DNA of 64,000 nt from Olsenella sp. oral taxon 807. GTDB lineage: Bacteria > Actinomycetota > Coriobacteriia > Coriobacteriales > Atopobiaceae. The notes beneath the pieces are model-generated. The model worked only from the letters and a program-made list of their open reading frames with translations, was not told the origin of the DNA and did not search any database. This document shows, piece by piece, positions 9,103 to 17,826 of this stretch. The DNA lies in the NCBI RefSeq assembly GCF_001189515.2, contig NZ_CP012069.2, positions 2,046,001-2,110,000 on the forward strand, given 5' to 3'. Positions within the stretch are counted from its first letter, which is position 1. Every line of letters begins with the position of its first letter. Made by a program: the position numbers and the translations under genes.

Positions 9103-9268
9103 GAACACCCCCTTTCTACGCCCTGAGGTCGCAGGGTCGCACGAACCTTCCGGCAATGGCCGCGACTCGACTCTTGCGACCCTCAGGGCCTCTCCCCCAC
9201 TGTCCTCCAGCCAGAGCCGTCAGGCCTGCCTGGACATGGCGCGAGCGAGCGGCTCGACCGCGCCCCTG

Positions 9269-10267
9269 CTAGGCCAGCGCCGGAGGCTGGGGAGCGGTCG
9301 TCTGGTTGGTACGGTCGCCGATGCATATCTTCCAGAGCCTCTCCCACAGTCCGTCATTCTCAACCTCCTTGAGGAAGGCGTTCACGAAGGCGACGCCATC
9401 TGAGTTGAGCGGCATGCCAATGCCGTATTGGTCATCGGGGCCAAAGGGGTCACCGACGACCTTGAAGTCGTCGGGCTGCTTGGCGACGGTGCTCTCGAGC
9501 ATCGTGCGATCGATGACATAGGCGTCCACGCGACCCTGGGAGAGGGCCTCCTCTGCCTCTGAGCTGGTCGTGAACTCCTGCTGCTTGGCATCGGGGCAGG
9601 CTTGGGCAAGGATGCCGGGGCCGGTGGAGCCTGACTGCACGGCAACTCTCTTGCCTGCAAGATCGTTAAGGCCGTGTATGCTCGCGTTGTCCTTGGTCAC
9701 CAGGATGCCCTGATGGGAACTGTAGTAGGGACCCGCGAAGGAGATGAGCTGCTTGCGCGTATCGTTTATGGAGTAGGTCGCAAAGACGCAGTCGACCTGG
9801 TTGTTCTGGAGCACGGACTCGCGCGTGTCAGAAGTGACCTTCGTGAGCTCGAACTTGGTCTGGTCACCCAGGACATAGCGGGTCAGAAGCTGCGTCAGGC
9901 CGGCATCGAAGCCATAGAGCTTGCCGTCGGTGTCGTCACGCTGCGAGAAGAGCGTGGAGGTCTCGACCCCGCCCACGAGGAGCCTGCCACGGTCCTTGAC
10001 GGTCTTCGCCCAAACATTGGCCTCGATGAGGGAGTCATCGGCGACCTTGCCCGCGTCCAGCAGGCTGGCGAAGGCGGAGGTGTCGATAGACGTCGCGGCC
10101 GAGGTGCCACCCGAGCCACTGGAGCTTGAGCGCACGCCAGGATCCCCGCTATCGGTGGAGCAGGCGGTCAGTGCCAGGAGGGTCACGCCTGCCAGTCCCG
10201 CGCCGATAAAGGAGCGGCGGGTCATGCCCCTGCCAGAGACGGCAGGTAGGGTACTCTTCTTGCGCAT
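9269..10267 (-). CDS. Amino-acid ABC transporter substrate-binding lipoprotein
   Basis: A 332-residue SBP family 3 protein that captures the amino acid outside the membrane. The signal peptide contains a twin-arginine motif (TRRSFIGAG, R17-R18) directly followed by a lipobox LTAC with Cys36, so it looks like a Tat-exported lipoprotein. A Ser/Gly linker follows. Family 3 features include the GFDAGLTQLLTRYVLG region, DCVFATYSINDTRKQLISFAGPYY and GKRVAVQSGSTG. The start at 10267 is chosen for the upstream AAGGTG; an in-frame start at 10321 would add an unlikely leader. First gene of the transporter set. Confidence 0.93.
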   Translation of the reverse strand: MRKKSTLPAVSGRGMTRRSFIGAGLAGVTLLALTACSTDSGDPGVRSSSSGSGGTSAATSIDTSAFASLLDAGKVADDSLIEANVWAKTVKDRGRLLVGGVETSTLFSQRDDTDGKLYGFDAGLTQLLTRYVLGDQTKFELTKVTSDTRESVLQNNQVDCVFATYSINDTRKQLISFAGPYYSSHQGILVTKDNASIHGLNDLAGKRVAVQSGSTGPGILAQACPDAKQQEFTTSSEAEEALSQGRVDAYVIDRTMLESTVAKQPDDFKVVGDPFGPDDQYGIGMPLNSDGVAFVNAFLKEVENDGLWERLWKICIGDRTNQTTAPQPPALA

Positions 10268-10361
10268 GTTGCACCTTTTCTCATCTGGTCCTGGCCACAA
10301 CCGGGCCGAGAACGCCAACAATCTACGGATTGATTCTAGATGACCAATGCCGAAGGGGAGC

Positions 10362-10378
10362 CTATCGATATCGGATAG
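10362..10378. promoter_or_regulatory. Near-palindromic element upstream of the amino-acid transporter genes
   Basis: CTATC and GATAG form a perfect 5-bp inverted pair around a GATATCG core, about 95 bp upstream of the substrate-binding protein start. A second CGATATA lies at 10397-10403. This could be an operator for the transporter set; no known regulator motif is recognised. Confidence 0.25.
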
Positions 10379-10509
10379 CTACCTATAGTCCCTACCGATA
10401 TACCCCACCCGGCCCGATGGCATACCGTCGTACGCAAGAGCAAGCCAGCTCGCGTGTCCCCAAGCCAGGGGTCACCCTACCTCGGCCACGGCGCGGCCCT
10501 GCGCCACCC

Positions 10510-11616
10510 CTACCTCGACGTCAGGAGACCCACAAAGGTCTCGGTCGAGAAGTACGCTATCACGACGATGCCGAGCGCAATGCGATACCAGCCAAAGGGC
10601 TTGTAGTCATGCTTCTTCACGAACCCCATGAGGAAATGAATAGCGGGAAGGGATACCAGAAACGCGACCAAGCAGCCCACGAGGAGTGTCAGGGCCTCCA
10701 TGGGCACAAGCATATTGCCCTTGATAAAATACTTGAGCAGACGAAAGACGCTCGCCCCCACCATGACGGGCACGGCAAGATAGAACGTGAACTCGGCGGC
10801 CACGGCACGTGTGCAGCCCAAGATGAGACCGCCGATGATCGTGGAGCCCGAGCGCGAGGTACCGGGCACCATGGAGAGCATCTGAAAGAGCCCGATGCCA
10901 ATAGCCGTCTTCCAGTCCAGCTCCTCTATAGACTGCACGCGGGCATTGCGGTCGACGAAGGCGGTGTCGGTCTCGGCGTCGTCCTTGTCGGAGGCGGCAG
11001 CGCCCCTTCTAGCCGAGCCAGCAGCACCACCGGCCATGTGACGGGGAGACTTCGAGGAGTTGGGGCTACTGGAAGCACCCGGAGATTGGATGACGCTCGG
11101 AGTGTGAGAGGCGCTGGGAGGACGGGGAACGCTCTGAACCACGGGCTCTATCAGCGCCGGCGACGAGGTCGAGCCCGTCGCGTTGAGGGCCGCTGCCCTC
11201 CTCTCACGCGAGGTCTCGATCAGGATGAAGACGATACCATAGGCGATGAGGGCCGCAGCTATCACGAAGGGACCGCCCAGGTGCTCCTCGATCCAGTCGT
11301 CAAACGGTATGCCTATGATGGCGGCAGGCAGACAAGCGACGATGATCTTCTTCCAAAGCGACTGGGTAAGACGCCTCTCTTCCTCTGACTTCTCGGCCAA
11401 AAAGGGATTGAGCTCATGAAAGAACGTCGCGCAGACGGCGAGAATGGCACCAAGCTGGATGACCACGAGGAACATGTCCCAGAAGGCGTCGGTTACGTCA
11501 AGGCTCACGAATCGCCTGAGGAGCAGCATATGGCCCGTAGACGAGATGGGCAGCCATTCGGTAATGCCCTCGACCACGCCGTAGAGGACGACCTTGAGAA
11601 GCTCAGACAGGATCAC
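10510..11616 (-). CDS. uppP: Undecaprenyl-diphosphatase UppP/BacA with long internal insertion
   Basis: An integral-membrane phosphatase that converts undecaprenyl diphosphate to the monophosphate, recycling the lipid carrier for peptidoglycan and the glycosyl carriers used by neighbouring enzymes. Both signature motifs are present: EGITEWLPISSTGHMLL (16-32) and PGTSRSGSTIIGG (about 241-253). Length is 368 residues against the usual ~270-290. The excess is a Ser/Ala/Pro-rich, low-complexity block at about residues 140-212, between two membrane helices, where B. subtilis-type proteins have a short loop. Catalytic parts flank it intact, so the enzyme is expected to be active. Confidence 0.95.
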   Translation of the reverse strand: MILSELLKVVLYGVVEGITEWLPISSTGHMLLLRRFVSLDVTDAFWDMFLVVIQLGAILAVCATFFHELNPFLAEKSEEERRLTQSLWKKIIVACLPAAIIGIPFDDWIEEHLGGPFVIAAALIAYGIVFILIETSRERRAAALNATGSTSSPALIEPVVQSVPRPPSASHTPSVIQSPGASSSPNSSKSPRHMAGGAAGSARRGAAASDKDDAETDTAFVDRNARVQSIEELDWKTAIGIGLFQMLSMVPGTSRSGSTIIGGLILGCTRAVAAEFTFYLAVPVMVGASVFRLLKYFIKGNMLVPMEALTLLVGCLVAFLVSLPAIHFLMGFVKKHDYKPFGWYRIALGIVVIAYFSTETFVGLLTSR

Positions 11617-11979
11617 AGGTACCTCCTTGAGGAGTGTCAGCGTGCTGATATGGGCGGGAGACCAGAGCTGGATCGAGTCGAACGGTCACCTGCGGTCCAC
11701 CATCATGACGCTTGACGACCCCCAAGCCTGCCTTATCAGAAAAAATGCGCAAGCTTCTCGTGCGGGGCCGTTCATCGCGGCCTGCTCGCAGGGTATCCAT
11801 TCGCACGAGCGCCACCTAAACCAAACCAGCGCAGGCGCAAGACACAGCCCACACTTGCTCAGAAGTCCGGCAGGTACCGGCAAGGGGAAAAGACGCCCCT
11901 CCCCTGCCAAAAGCTGCTAGACTACGGGCAAGGACGCTTGGCCCGAGGGATCAACGACCTGTGTATGGAGGCAGACATC
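11617..11979. other. Divergent intergenic region uppP/uspA
   Basis: This 363-bp stretch separates two divergent genes and must hold both promoters. Open frames here overlap each other on both strands and resemble nothing known. No clear -35/-10 pair or riboswitch was recognised. Confidence 0.4.
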
Positions 11980-12429
11980 ATGACTGACTATCAGAGCCTT
12001 GGTTACGACAAGATCCTCGTCACGCTCGACGGGACCGAGACCCAGCGAAGGGTGCTCGAGCGCGCCATCATCGTGGCGGCCAACAACCACTCCGAACTCT
12101 ATATTGGTCACGTGATTGACTCGACGGCGCTCGAGGCGGCAGGGACCTATCCGGCCGAGCTCATCGCGGACCTGGAGAGGGCCTTTCGCGACTCGATCGC
12201 AGACGACGTCGCGAAAGTACAAGAGGAGGGAGTCGTCAAGAGCGTCGAGGTCATCGTGAAGGCAGGCCGCATACGCGAGACACTCACAGACGAGATGATC
12301 GACGTCATCAACCCCGATCTCATCGTCTGCGGAGCGCGCGGACTCTCGACGATCAAGTATGCGCTGCTCGGCTCGATCTCGGCGTTTTTGACGCGCAACG
12401 CCAGCTGCGACACGCTCGTCATCAAGTAA
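11980..12429 (+). CDS. Universal stress protein, UspA family
   Basis: A 149-residue single-domain Usp protein. It begins with KILVTLDGTETQRRVLERA, continues with a variable helical middle, and ends with PDLIVCGARGLSTIKYALLGSISAFLTRNASCDTLVIK. The latter holds the ATP-binding G-x2-G-x9-G(S/T)-type signature (GARG..... LGSIS). It is likely cytoplasmic and involved in stress survival. GGAGG eight bases before the ATG at 11980 selects this start over in-frame ATGs 14 and 5 codons upstream. It is followed directly by repeat cluster 1. Confidence 0.92.
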   Translation: MTDYQSLGYDKILVTLDGTETQRRVLERAIIVAANNHSELYIGHVIDSTALEAAGTYPAELIADLERAFRDSIADDVAKVQEEGVVKSVEVIVKAGRIRETLTDEMIDVINPDLIVCGARGLSTIKYALLGSISAFLTRNASCDTLVIK

Positions 12430-12515
12430 CCGGCACTCCCCCAGAGAAGCCACAGGCACGATCGCATACCGGCCGCAGGCGACGACGCAGCTCGCATGAC
12501 CCTCGCGTCGCAACA

Positions 12516-12783
12516 GTGTACACAAGTGCCCCAAAACGGCGCCGAGGGGCCATTTTCGCCAATCTGTGTACACTCCTGCGCCACCACGGTCTCGTTCGCA
12601 CGATCCTCGCGAGGCGCAACAGTGTACACAAACGCCCCAATCCGGCGCGGAGAGGCCCGATCCTCCCATTTGTGTACACTATTGCGATCCCAAGGCCACC
12701 CACAACCCAAGCCCACGGCCCAATAGTGTACACAAGTGTCCCGAAACGGCGCCGAGGGACCGTTTTCGCCAATCTGTGTACAC
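12516..12783 (-). repeat. Repeat cluster 1: three GTGTACAC-N42-GTGTACAC elements
   Basis: Three elements of 58 bp start at 12516, 12622 and 12726. Each is bounded by the perfect 8-bp palindrome GTGTACAC at both ends, with the two boxes exactly 50 bp apart. The interior is an imperfect hairpin with arms around AAACGGC and GCCGTTT and a GGCGCC centre. Elements 1 and 3 are closest to each other; element 2 is the most diverged inside but keeps both boxes and the spacing. Elements repeat every 104-106 bp with spacer sequence between. The orientation is opposite to cluster 2. Confidence 0.9.
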
Positions 12784-12797
12784 TCCTGCGTCGCCGC

Positions 12798-12843
12798 CTG
12801 GCGGTGAGGTCCACGACGCCCTGGCGGTGAGGCCCACGACGCC
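12798..12843. repeat. 23-bp tandem duplication
   Basis: CTGGCGGTGAGG followed by (T/C)CCACGACGCC occurs twice in immediate succession (12798-12820 and 12821-12843) with one difference. It lies on the flank of repeat cluster 1, and a related GC-rich CACCGCC/GGCGGTG block lies at the equivalent flank of cluster 2 (38340-38380). Confidence 0.8.
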
Positions 12844-13129
12844 GCCAAGGCAGTGACGCGACCACCCACCCACACGAACTCACGAAGCCCCAGAAGGCGC
12901 GTATGTCTTCATCCCACCATGCGAGCGACCCGTCCAGCGGGGTCTCGGTGGACGGCATGATCCGGGCGGAGCAGCGCTGGTTGCGAAAGGCCGTCGTGGG
13001 TGGCAAAAGGTGCCGCTGCCGCTGCGCACTCTTCTCTCCTCAAAAGGAGCATACGGCACAAAGGCCATGCCACAGGGAGTCTTGGAACCCTACAATCAAT
13101 GGGCGCACATACCAACGAGAGGAACATCC

Positions 13130-16093
13130 ATGCGGGATCTTAAGAGGGACTTTACCACCGCCGACCCGGCGCTCGCGGTCGGGACGCGGCATGCCGGCTT
13201 CACCGTGACTTCCGTGGAGCCGCTTGTCGAGCTTACAGGCACCGCCTATATCATGCGCCACGACGCGAGCGGGGCGCGCGCGATGTGGCTTGCCGTAGAT
13301 GACAGCAATAAGTCCTTTGCCATCGCCTTCAAGACGCCGCCTATCGACGACACGGGCGTCTTCCACATCTTGGAGCATTCGGTCCTCTGCGGCAGCGACC
13401 GCTTTCCCGTGAAGGAACCCTTCGTCAACCTCATCAAGACCTCGATGCAGACCTTCCTGAACGCCATGACCTTCCCGGACAAGACCCTATACCCCGTCGC
13501 CTCGACCAACACGACCGACCTCGAGAACCTCATGGACGTCTACTTGGACGCCGTCCTGCATCCCGCCATCTACAGGAGGCCTCGCATCTTCGAGCAGGAG
13601 GGCTGGCACCTCGAGGAGGCACAAGACGGGAGCCTGTGCTACAACGGCGTCGTCTATAACGAGATGAAAGGCGCTCTCTCCGACCCCGACGAGGTCCTCA
13701 TGCAGGCTCTCAGCCGCCAGCTCTTCCCGCAGAGCGCCTACAGCTTCGAGTCAGGCGGCAACCCCGCCTCGATCCCCGAGCTCAGCTATGAGCGCTTCCT
13801 CGACACCCACAGCCGCCACTACGACCTCGCCAACAGTTACACGATCCTCTATGGCGACCTCGACATCGATCGTGAGCTCGCCTTCGTGGATGAGCGCTTT
13901 GCCGGTGCGCCCAAAAGGGAGGGGGCAGGCCCCAACCCGCTCGTCCTCCAGGCAGGCGTGACCCCCGCCCCCAGCCAGGTCACGATGGCGACGACGGCCG
14001 ACAACGCGGCGGTGGGCATAGGCTACGTGCTGGGCACGGCGGCCGATCGCGAGCGCGTGCTTGCAGCAGACGTGCTGATAGACGCCCTCGCCGGCTCCAA
14101 CGAGGCACCTCTCAAGCGCAAAGTCCTCGATGCGGAGCTTGCTGACGACTTCAGCGTCACGCTCGTCGACTCCGTCCTGCAGCCCTTGGTCGTCTTCAGG
14201 CTCAAGGGGGCAAAGCCGGGTGCCTCCGAGCGCTTCCGTCCCCTCATAGAGGAAGCCTGCGCAGAGCTCGCGTCAAACGGCATCGGACACCAGCGCCTCG
14301 TGGCCTCGCTCGCGCAGGCTGAGTTCAATCTACGCGAGGGTGACTGGGGAGGATACGCCGACGGCGTGGCGCTCTCGATGCTCTCGATGGCAAGCTGGCT
14401 CTACGACGACGAGAGGCCCGTGGACTACCTGCGTTATCAGGACGCGATCGACCACATGCGCTCCCAGCTGGACATGGGCTACTTTGAGCGCCTGCTCGAC
14501 GAGCTGGTCGGCAAGAGCCACCACAACGCCCAGATGGAGCTTGTGCCCGTGGAAGCCCCCGGCGAGGCGGACGTACGGGGGGCAGCACGGCTCAGCGAGC
14601 TGTACGCAAAGATGACGGAAGACGACCTCACCCGCGTGCGCGAGGAGGTCGAGGCGCTGCGCAAGGAGCAGGAGGCCCCCGACAGGCCCGAGGACCTCGC
14701 CAAACTCCCCCGTCTCAGCTCGGCAGACATTGGTCCCGCGCCTGCTGAGGTTTCACCCGCACGGCCAGAGGCCCCTTTACCCTGTCTGTACCACGACCTT
14801 CCCACGCACCACATCGACTACGTGTACCACTACTTCGACCTGCGTCGTCTCTCTGCTGATGACCTGCCCTACGCAGGGCTGCTCTGCGAGCTTCTGGGCT
14901 CTCTGGACACGGCAACGCACACTGCGGAAGAGCTCGACACCCTCGTGGAGGAGAGGCTCGGTAACCTCAGCTTCTTCCACGACGTCCTGGCAGATGACGA
15001 TGACCCGCTCTTCGCAGATCCCCTGCTGGTCGTTGGCGCAAGCGCTCTCTCCGAGAACGTCGAGGCCTTGGCGACGCTTCCCTCCGAGGTCTGGGGCTCG
15101 ACGTCGTTTGCCGATACCGGACGCATCTTCGACCTCCTGCAACAGCGTCGCATCGCCATGGAGCAAGGCTTCGTGAATTCGGGCCACACGGCAGCCGCAG
15201 CCCGCCTCTCCACGCAGCTCTCGAACGCCGCAGTCGCGTCTGACAAGCTGGCGGGAGTGGACGCCTACCTCTTCCTCAAAGACCTGCTGGCCCACTGGGA
15301 CGAGCGGAAGGATGAGCTGGCAGAGAGGCTCACCGACCTTCGCCGGCGCATCTTCACCTTAGACGAGCTGACCGTGAGCTTCACGGGTCCTGCCGAGGAT
15401 CTCGCGCGCTTCTGGGAGCTTGGCGGGAGGCTGGGTCTTGAGGCCGCCGCAGACGGCAGGGCAGCACACGTGCTCGATCTGGGGAGCCCCACCCCAAAAA
15501 ACGAGGCCTTCGCCATCCCCTCCCCCGTGAGCTATGTGACCGAGGGAGCGCCGCGCTCCGCTCGCGACACGACGAGCATCGGTGCCTGGCAGGTCGTGAG
15601 CCGCATGCTCTCGTTTGACTACCTGTGGAACGAGGTCCGCGTGAAGGGCGGTGCCTATGGTGTGGGCTTCAGGCGCTCGACGACAGGACAGCACGCGTTC
15701 TGGTCGTTTCGTGACCCCGCCCTTGACGCGACGCTCATCCGCTACGAGAACGCGGCGGAATGGCTACACACCTGGCAAGAGGACGCAAAGGCGCTTGACG
15801 GCTACGTGGTCTCGTGCGTGGCATCCCATGACACGCCGCTCAAGTCACGCCAGAGAGCCCGCAGGCAGGACCACGTCATCCTCGTGGGCAGACCTGCAGA
15901 CTGGAGGGACCAGGTGCGTGACGAGATCCTGCACGTGAGCGCAGCCGACGTCCGCGCCGCAGGAGCCGTGCTCGCAGACCTGCCCGCTTCCCGCTCCGTC
16001 TGTGTGTTTGGGCCTGCTGAGGCCATCGATGCCAGCACCCTTGACCTGCAGGCGTACGACCTCATGGACATGCAGAGCGCTAGCTCTGGCTGA
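13130..16093 (+). CDS. M16C family zinc metallopeptidase (PreP/Cym1-like)
   Basis: A 987-residue protein with the inverted zinc motif HXXEH as HILEH (79-83) in the context GVFHILEHSVLCGSDRFPVKEPF, diagnostic of the pitrilysin/presequence-protease family. The length fits the two-lobed, four-domain M16C architecture that encloses and degrades peptides. A conserved YNEMKGALSDP element follows the zinc site, and a basic RVKGGAYGVGF segment lies in the C-terminal half, as in family members. No signal peptide, so probably cytoplasmic peptide turnover. ATG 13130 has GAGAGGA upstream; a longer reading from 13010 would begin inside the repeat-flanked region and is not favoured. Confidence 0.92.
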   Translation: MRDLKRDFTTADPALAVGTRHAGFTVTSVEPLVELTGTAYIMRHDASGARAMWLAVDDSNKSFAIAFKTPPIDDTGVFHILEHSVLCGSDRFPVKEPFVNLIKTSMQTFLNAMTFPDKTLYPVASTNTTDLENLMDVYLDAVLHPAIYRRPRIFEQEGWHLEEAQDGSLCYNGVVYNEMKGALSDPDEVLMQALSRQLFPQSAYSFESGGNPASIPELSYERFLDTHSRHYDLANSYTILYGDLDIDRELAFVDERFAGAPKREGAGPNPLVLQAGVTPAPSQVTMATTADNAAVGIGYVLGTAADRERVLAADVLIDALAGSNEAPLKRKVLDAELADDFSVTLVDSVLQPLVVFRLKGAKPGASERFRPLIEEACAELASNGIGHQRLVASLAQAEFNLREGDWGGYADGVALSMLSMASWLYDDERPVDYLRYQDAIDHMRSQLDMGYFERLLDELVGKSHHNAQMELVPVEAPGEADVRGAARLSELYAKMTEDDLTRVREEVEALRKEQEAPDRPEDLAKLPRLSSADIGPAPAEVSPARPEAPLPCLYHDLPTHHIDYVYHYFDLRRLSADDLPYAGLLCELLGSLDTATHTAEELDTLVEERLGNLSFFHDVLADDDDPLFADPLLVVGASALSENVEALATLPSEVWGSTSFADTGRIFDLLQQRRIAMEQGFVNSGHTAAAARLSTQLSNAAVASDKLAGVDAYLFLKDLLAHWDERKDELAERLTDLRRRIFTLDELTVSFTGPAEDLARFWELGGRLGLEAAADGRAAHVLDLGSPTPKNEAFAIPSPVSYVTEGAPRSARDTTSIGAWQVVSRMLSFDYLWNEVRVKGGAYGVGFRRSTTGQHAFWSFRDPALDATLIRYENAAEWLHTWQEDAKALDGYVVSCVASHDTPLKSRQRARRQDHVILVGRPADWRDQVRDEILHVSAADVRAAGAVLADLPASRSVCVFGPAEAIDASTLDLQAYDLMDMQSASSG

Positions 16094-16126
16094 CGCCAGG
16101 AGTGTGGTGACAGATGGGGGTACGCG

Positions 16127-17536
16127 ATGAGGCAAACGATCGAGCTGCGCGTCTATAGCTCGCGTCACGGCAGGCACATGGATGAGTGGAGTCTCATGCT
16201 GGGCGAGAGTCAGCACGAGATGGACCTCATCAAGGTCTACCCCGAGTGTCGACTCCAAAGGATCATCGGCTTTGGCGGCGCCTTCACCGAGGCGAGTGCC
16301 CACGTGTTCGCACGAATGCCCGAGGGGGCTCAGGAGCGGCTGCTGCGCGCCTACTTTGGCTCGGACGGCGCACGCTACACGCTATGTCGTGCGCCGATCA
16401 TGAGCTGCGACTTCTCCCTTAGCCCGTACAGCTACCACCTGCGGCCCCTAGACGCTGGGCTAAGAGGCCTTGACCTCTCGCACGATGATCGAGAGATCAT
16501 CCCTCTCATCAGGCGCGCGCAGGCGCTGGAGCCCACGCTCGAGCTCATCGCCAGCCCCTGGAGTCCGCCTGCCTACATGAAGACGAACTTCAACCGCAGG
16601 CTGGGAGGACGCCTGCGCCGCAGCTTCTACGGGCGCTGGGCCAAGATCATGGCACGCTACGTGGCCCACCTGGCCGAGGCGGGAATACCTGTGACGCGAC
16701 TCACGATCCAGAACGAGCCCGAGGCTCGCCAGATCTGGGAGTCCTGCATCATGAGCGGGGTGCAGGAGGCCAGCTTCGCGGCCGAGCGTTTGCGTCCCGA
16801 GCTCGCGCGCGCAGGTTTTGGTGACGTGAAGCTCCTGGGCTGGGACCACAACAAGCAGCGGACCCTTGAACGGGCGCGCTCAGCCTTCGATGATCCTGCG
16901 CACCCAGACGCGCTCGACGGCCTCGCGCTGCACTGGTATTCGGGCGACCACTTCGAGGCGGTTGGGCACGTACGGCAGTGCTGGCCCCACAAGGAGCTCA
17001 TCGCGTCTGAAGCCTGCGAGGCGTTTGCGGGTACGGGTGCGCGCCTCTCAAGGGAGGACGAGCTTGCGGCGGCCGAGCACTACGCGCATGACATCATGGG
17101 CGACCTCAACAGCGGCGTGAGCGCCTGGATAGACTGGAACCTGCTTCTGGATGAGCGGGGAGGTCCAAACCACGTGGGCAACTTCTGCGCGGCGCCGGCG
17201 TTCTTCGACACGACGGGGAGACGCTTTGGGGACAGCTGTAAGGATGGCCTACAGCTCACGGACACGCTGGCGTGGATTGCCCACTTCTCACGCTTCATCA
17301 GGCCAGGGGCCCATCGCGTGCTCGTCACGCGCTGCGCAGACGACATCGAGGCCACAGCCGCCATGAACACGGACGGCAGCCTGGCGGTCGTGTTGCTCAA
17401 CCGCCAGGGACAGACGGCCAAGCACACGCTCTGCGTGCATATGGGCGAGCGCGACCTCTGCGGCGACCTGTCGCTCCCGGGGCACACGATCATGACCGTC
17501 AGCTGTAAGGGAGGGCTTCTCGGCTACGCTGCCTGA
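16127..17536 (+). CDS. Glycoside hydrolase family 30 (glucosylceramidase-like)
   Basis: A 469-residue retaining glycosidase. IIGFGGAFTEASA near the N-terminus, SPWSPPAYMKTN in the barrel, acid/base Glu197 in IQNEPEA and nucleophile Glu295 in IASEACEAF match GH30. A C-terminal beta domain (about 380-469, ending in IMTVSC) completes the usual barrel-plus-beta-sandwich. No signal peptide is visible, so it probably acts on imported beta-glucosides or beta-xylosides inside the cell; the substrate is not predictable. It starts 33 bp after the M16 gene and may be co-transcribed with it. Confidence 0.93.
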   Translation: MRQTIELRVYSSRHGRHMDEWSLMLGESQHEMDLIKVYPECRLQRIIGFGGAFTEASAHVFARMPEGAQERLLRAYFGSDGARYTLCRAPIMSCDFSLSPYSYHLRPLDAGLRGLDLSHDDREIIPLIRRAQALEPTLELIASPWSPPAYMKTNFNRRLGGRLRRSFYGRWAKIMARYVAHLAEAGIPVTRLTIQNEPEARQIWESCIMSGVQEASFAAERLRPELARAGFGDVKLLGWDHNKQRTLERARSAFDDPAHPDALDGLALHWYSGDHFEAVGHVRQCWPHKELIASEACEAFAGTGARLSREDELAAAEHYAHDIMGDLNSGVSAWIDWNLLLDERGGPNHVGNFCAAPAFFDTTGRRFGDSCKDGLQLTDTLAWIAHFSRFIRPGAHRVLVTRCADDIEATAAMNTDGSLAVVLLNRQGQTAKHTLCVHMGERDLCGDLSLPGHTIMTVSCKGGLLGYAA

Positions 17537-17612
17537 CTGCGGAAGGCCGACTGCAGACATCTGACCGTAGATGCAAGGTAGGCTCGGTCGGGCAGACTTC
17601 CCAGAGCAAGGG

Positions 17613-17758
17613 CCCCTCAGATTCTGGGGCACTACGGGCCGGATCCCAACTGGGCAAACGTCCTCATGATAGTACCCCGCAGATTCTGGGGCACTACGGG
17701 CCGGATCCCAACTGGGCAAACGTCCTCATGATAGTACCCCGCAGATTCTGGGGCACTA
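17613..17758. repeat. 62-bp-period hairpin repeat, locus A (2.3 copies)
   Basis: Tandem units start with CCCC at 17613, 17675 and 17737, an exact 62-bp period. Each contains CAGATTCTGGGGCACTA, which folds as a short hairpin (CAG/CTG plus C-tract/G-tract), followed by AACTGGGCAAACGTC. The last copy's TCCTCATGATAG (17723-17734) is inverted at 17763-17774. The array lies between the 3' ends of the GH30 gene and asnS, which converge here. The same unit and period recur at 34240-34330 and 44109-44199. Confidence 0.9.
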
Positions 17759-17785
17759 TTCACTATCATGAGGACCTCTGCAGGG

Positions 17786-17813
17786 TCTCCGGCCCCCTGC
17801 AGGGGGCCGGAGA
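17786..17813. terminator. Perfect 28-bp palindrome downstream of asnS
   Basis: Arms TCTCCGGCCCCCTG and CAGGGGGCCGGAGA are fully complementary with no loop, giving a very stable hairpin 14 bp after the asnS stop. There is no clear T-tract on either strand, so it may stop transcription inefficiently or protect the mRNA 3' end. Confidence 0.55.
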
Positions 17814-17826
17814 CAGGCGGGCCGGC

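Larger units (their letters stand above)
12430..13129. other. Long non-coding region between uspA and the M16 peptidase
   Basis: 700 bp without a credible gene. It holds repeat cluster 1 (12516-12783), a 23-bp tandem duplication (12798-12843), and a block around 12868-12890 (CCACACGAACTCACGAAGCC) that recurs inverted at about 38309-38331 beside cluster 2. Open frames occur in all six frames because the repeats lack stop codons; their translations are repeats of one another, not proteins. The peptidase promoter must lie near 12900-13100. Confidence 0.7.

Noticed and set aside
10268-10509. Riboswitch upstream of the amino-acid transporter
   Set aside because: Only a short inverted repeat could be seen. 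No glycine, lysine or glutamine riboswitch core was recognised.
12516-12783. Insertion sequence or MITE ends
   Set aside because: No transposase gene or target-site duplication was found. A non-autonomous element remains possible but is reported as a repeat only.
12496-12875. Overlapping short ORFs encoding Val-Tyr-Thr and Cys-Thr-Leu-Leu-rich peptides in both GTGTACAC clusters
   Set aside because: They arise because the repeat lacks stops in several frames on both strands. The peptides follow the DNA repeat, and no frame is favoured by ribosome-binding sites.
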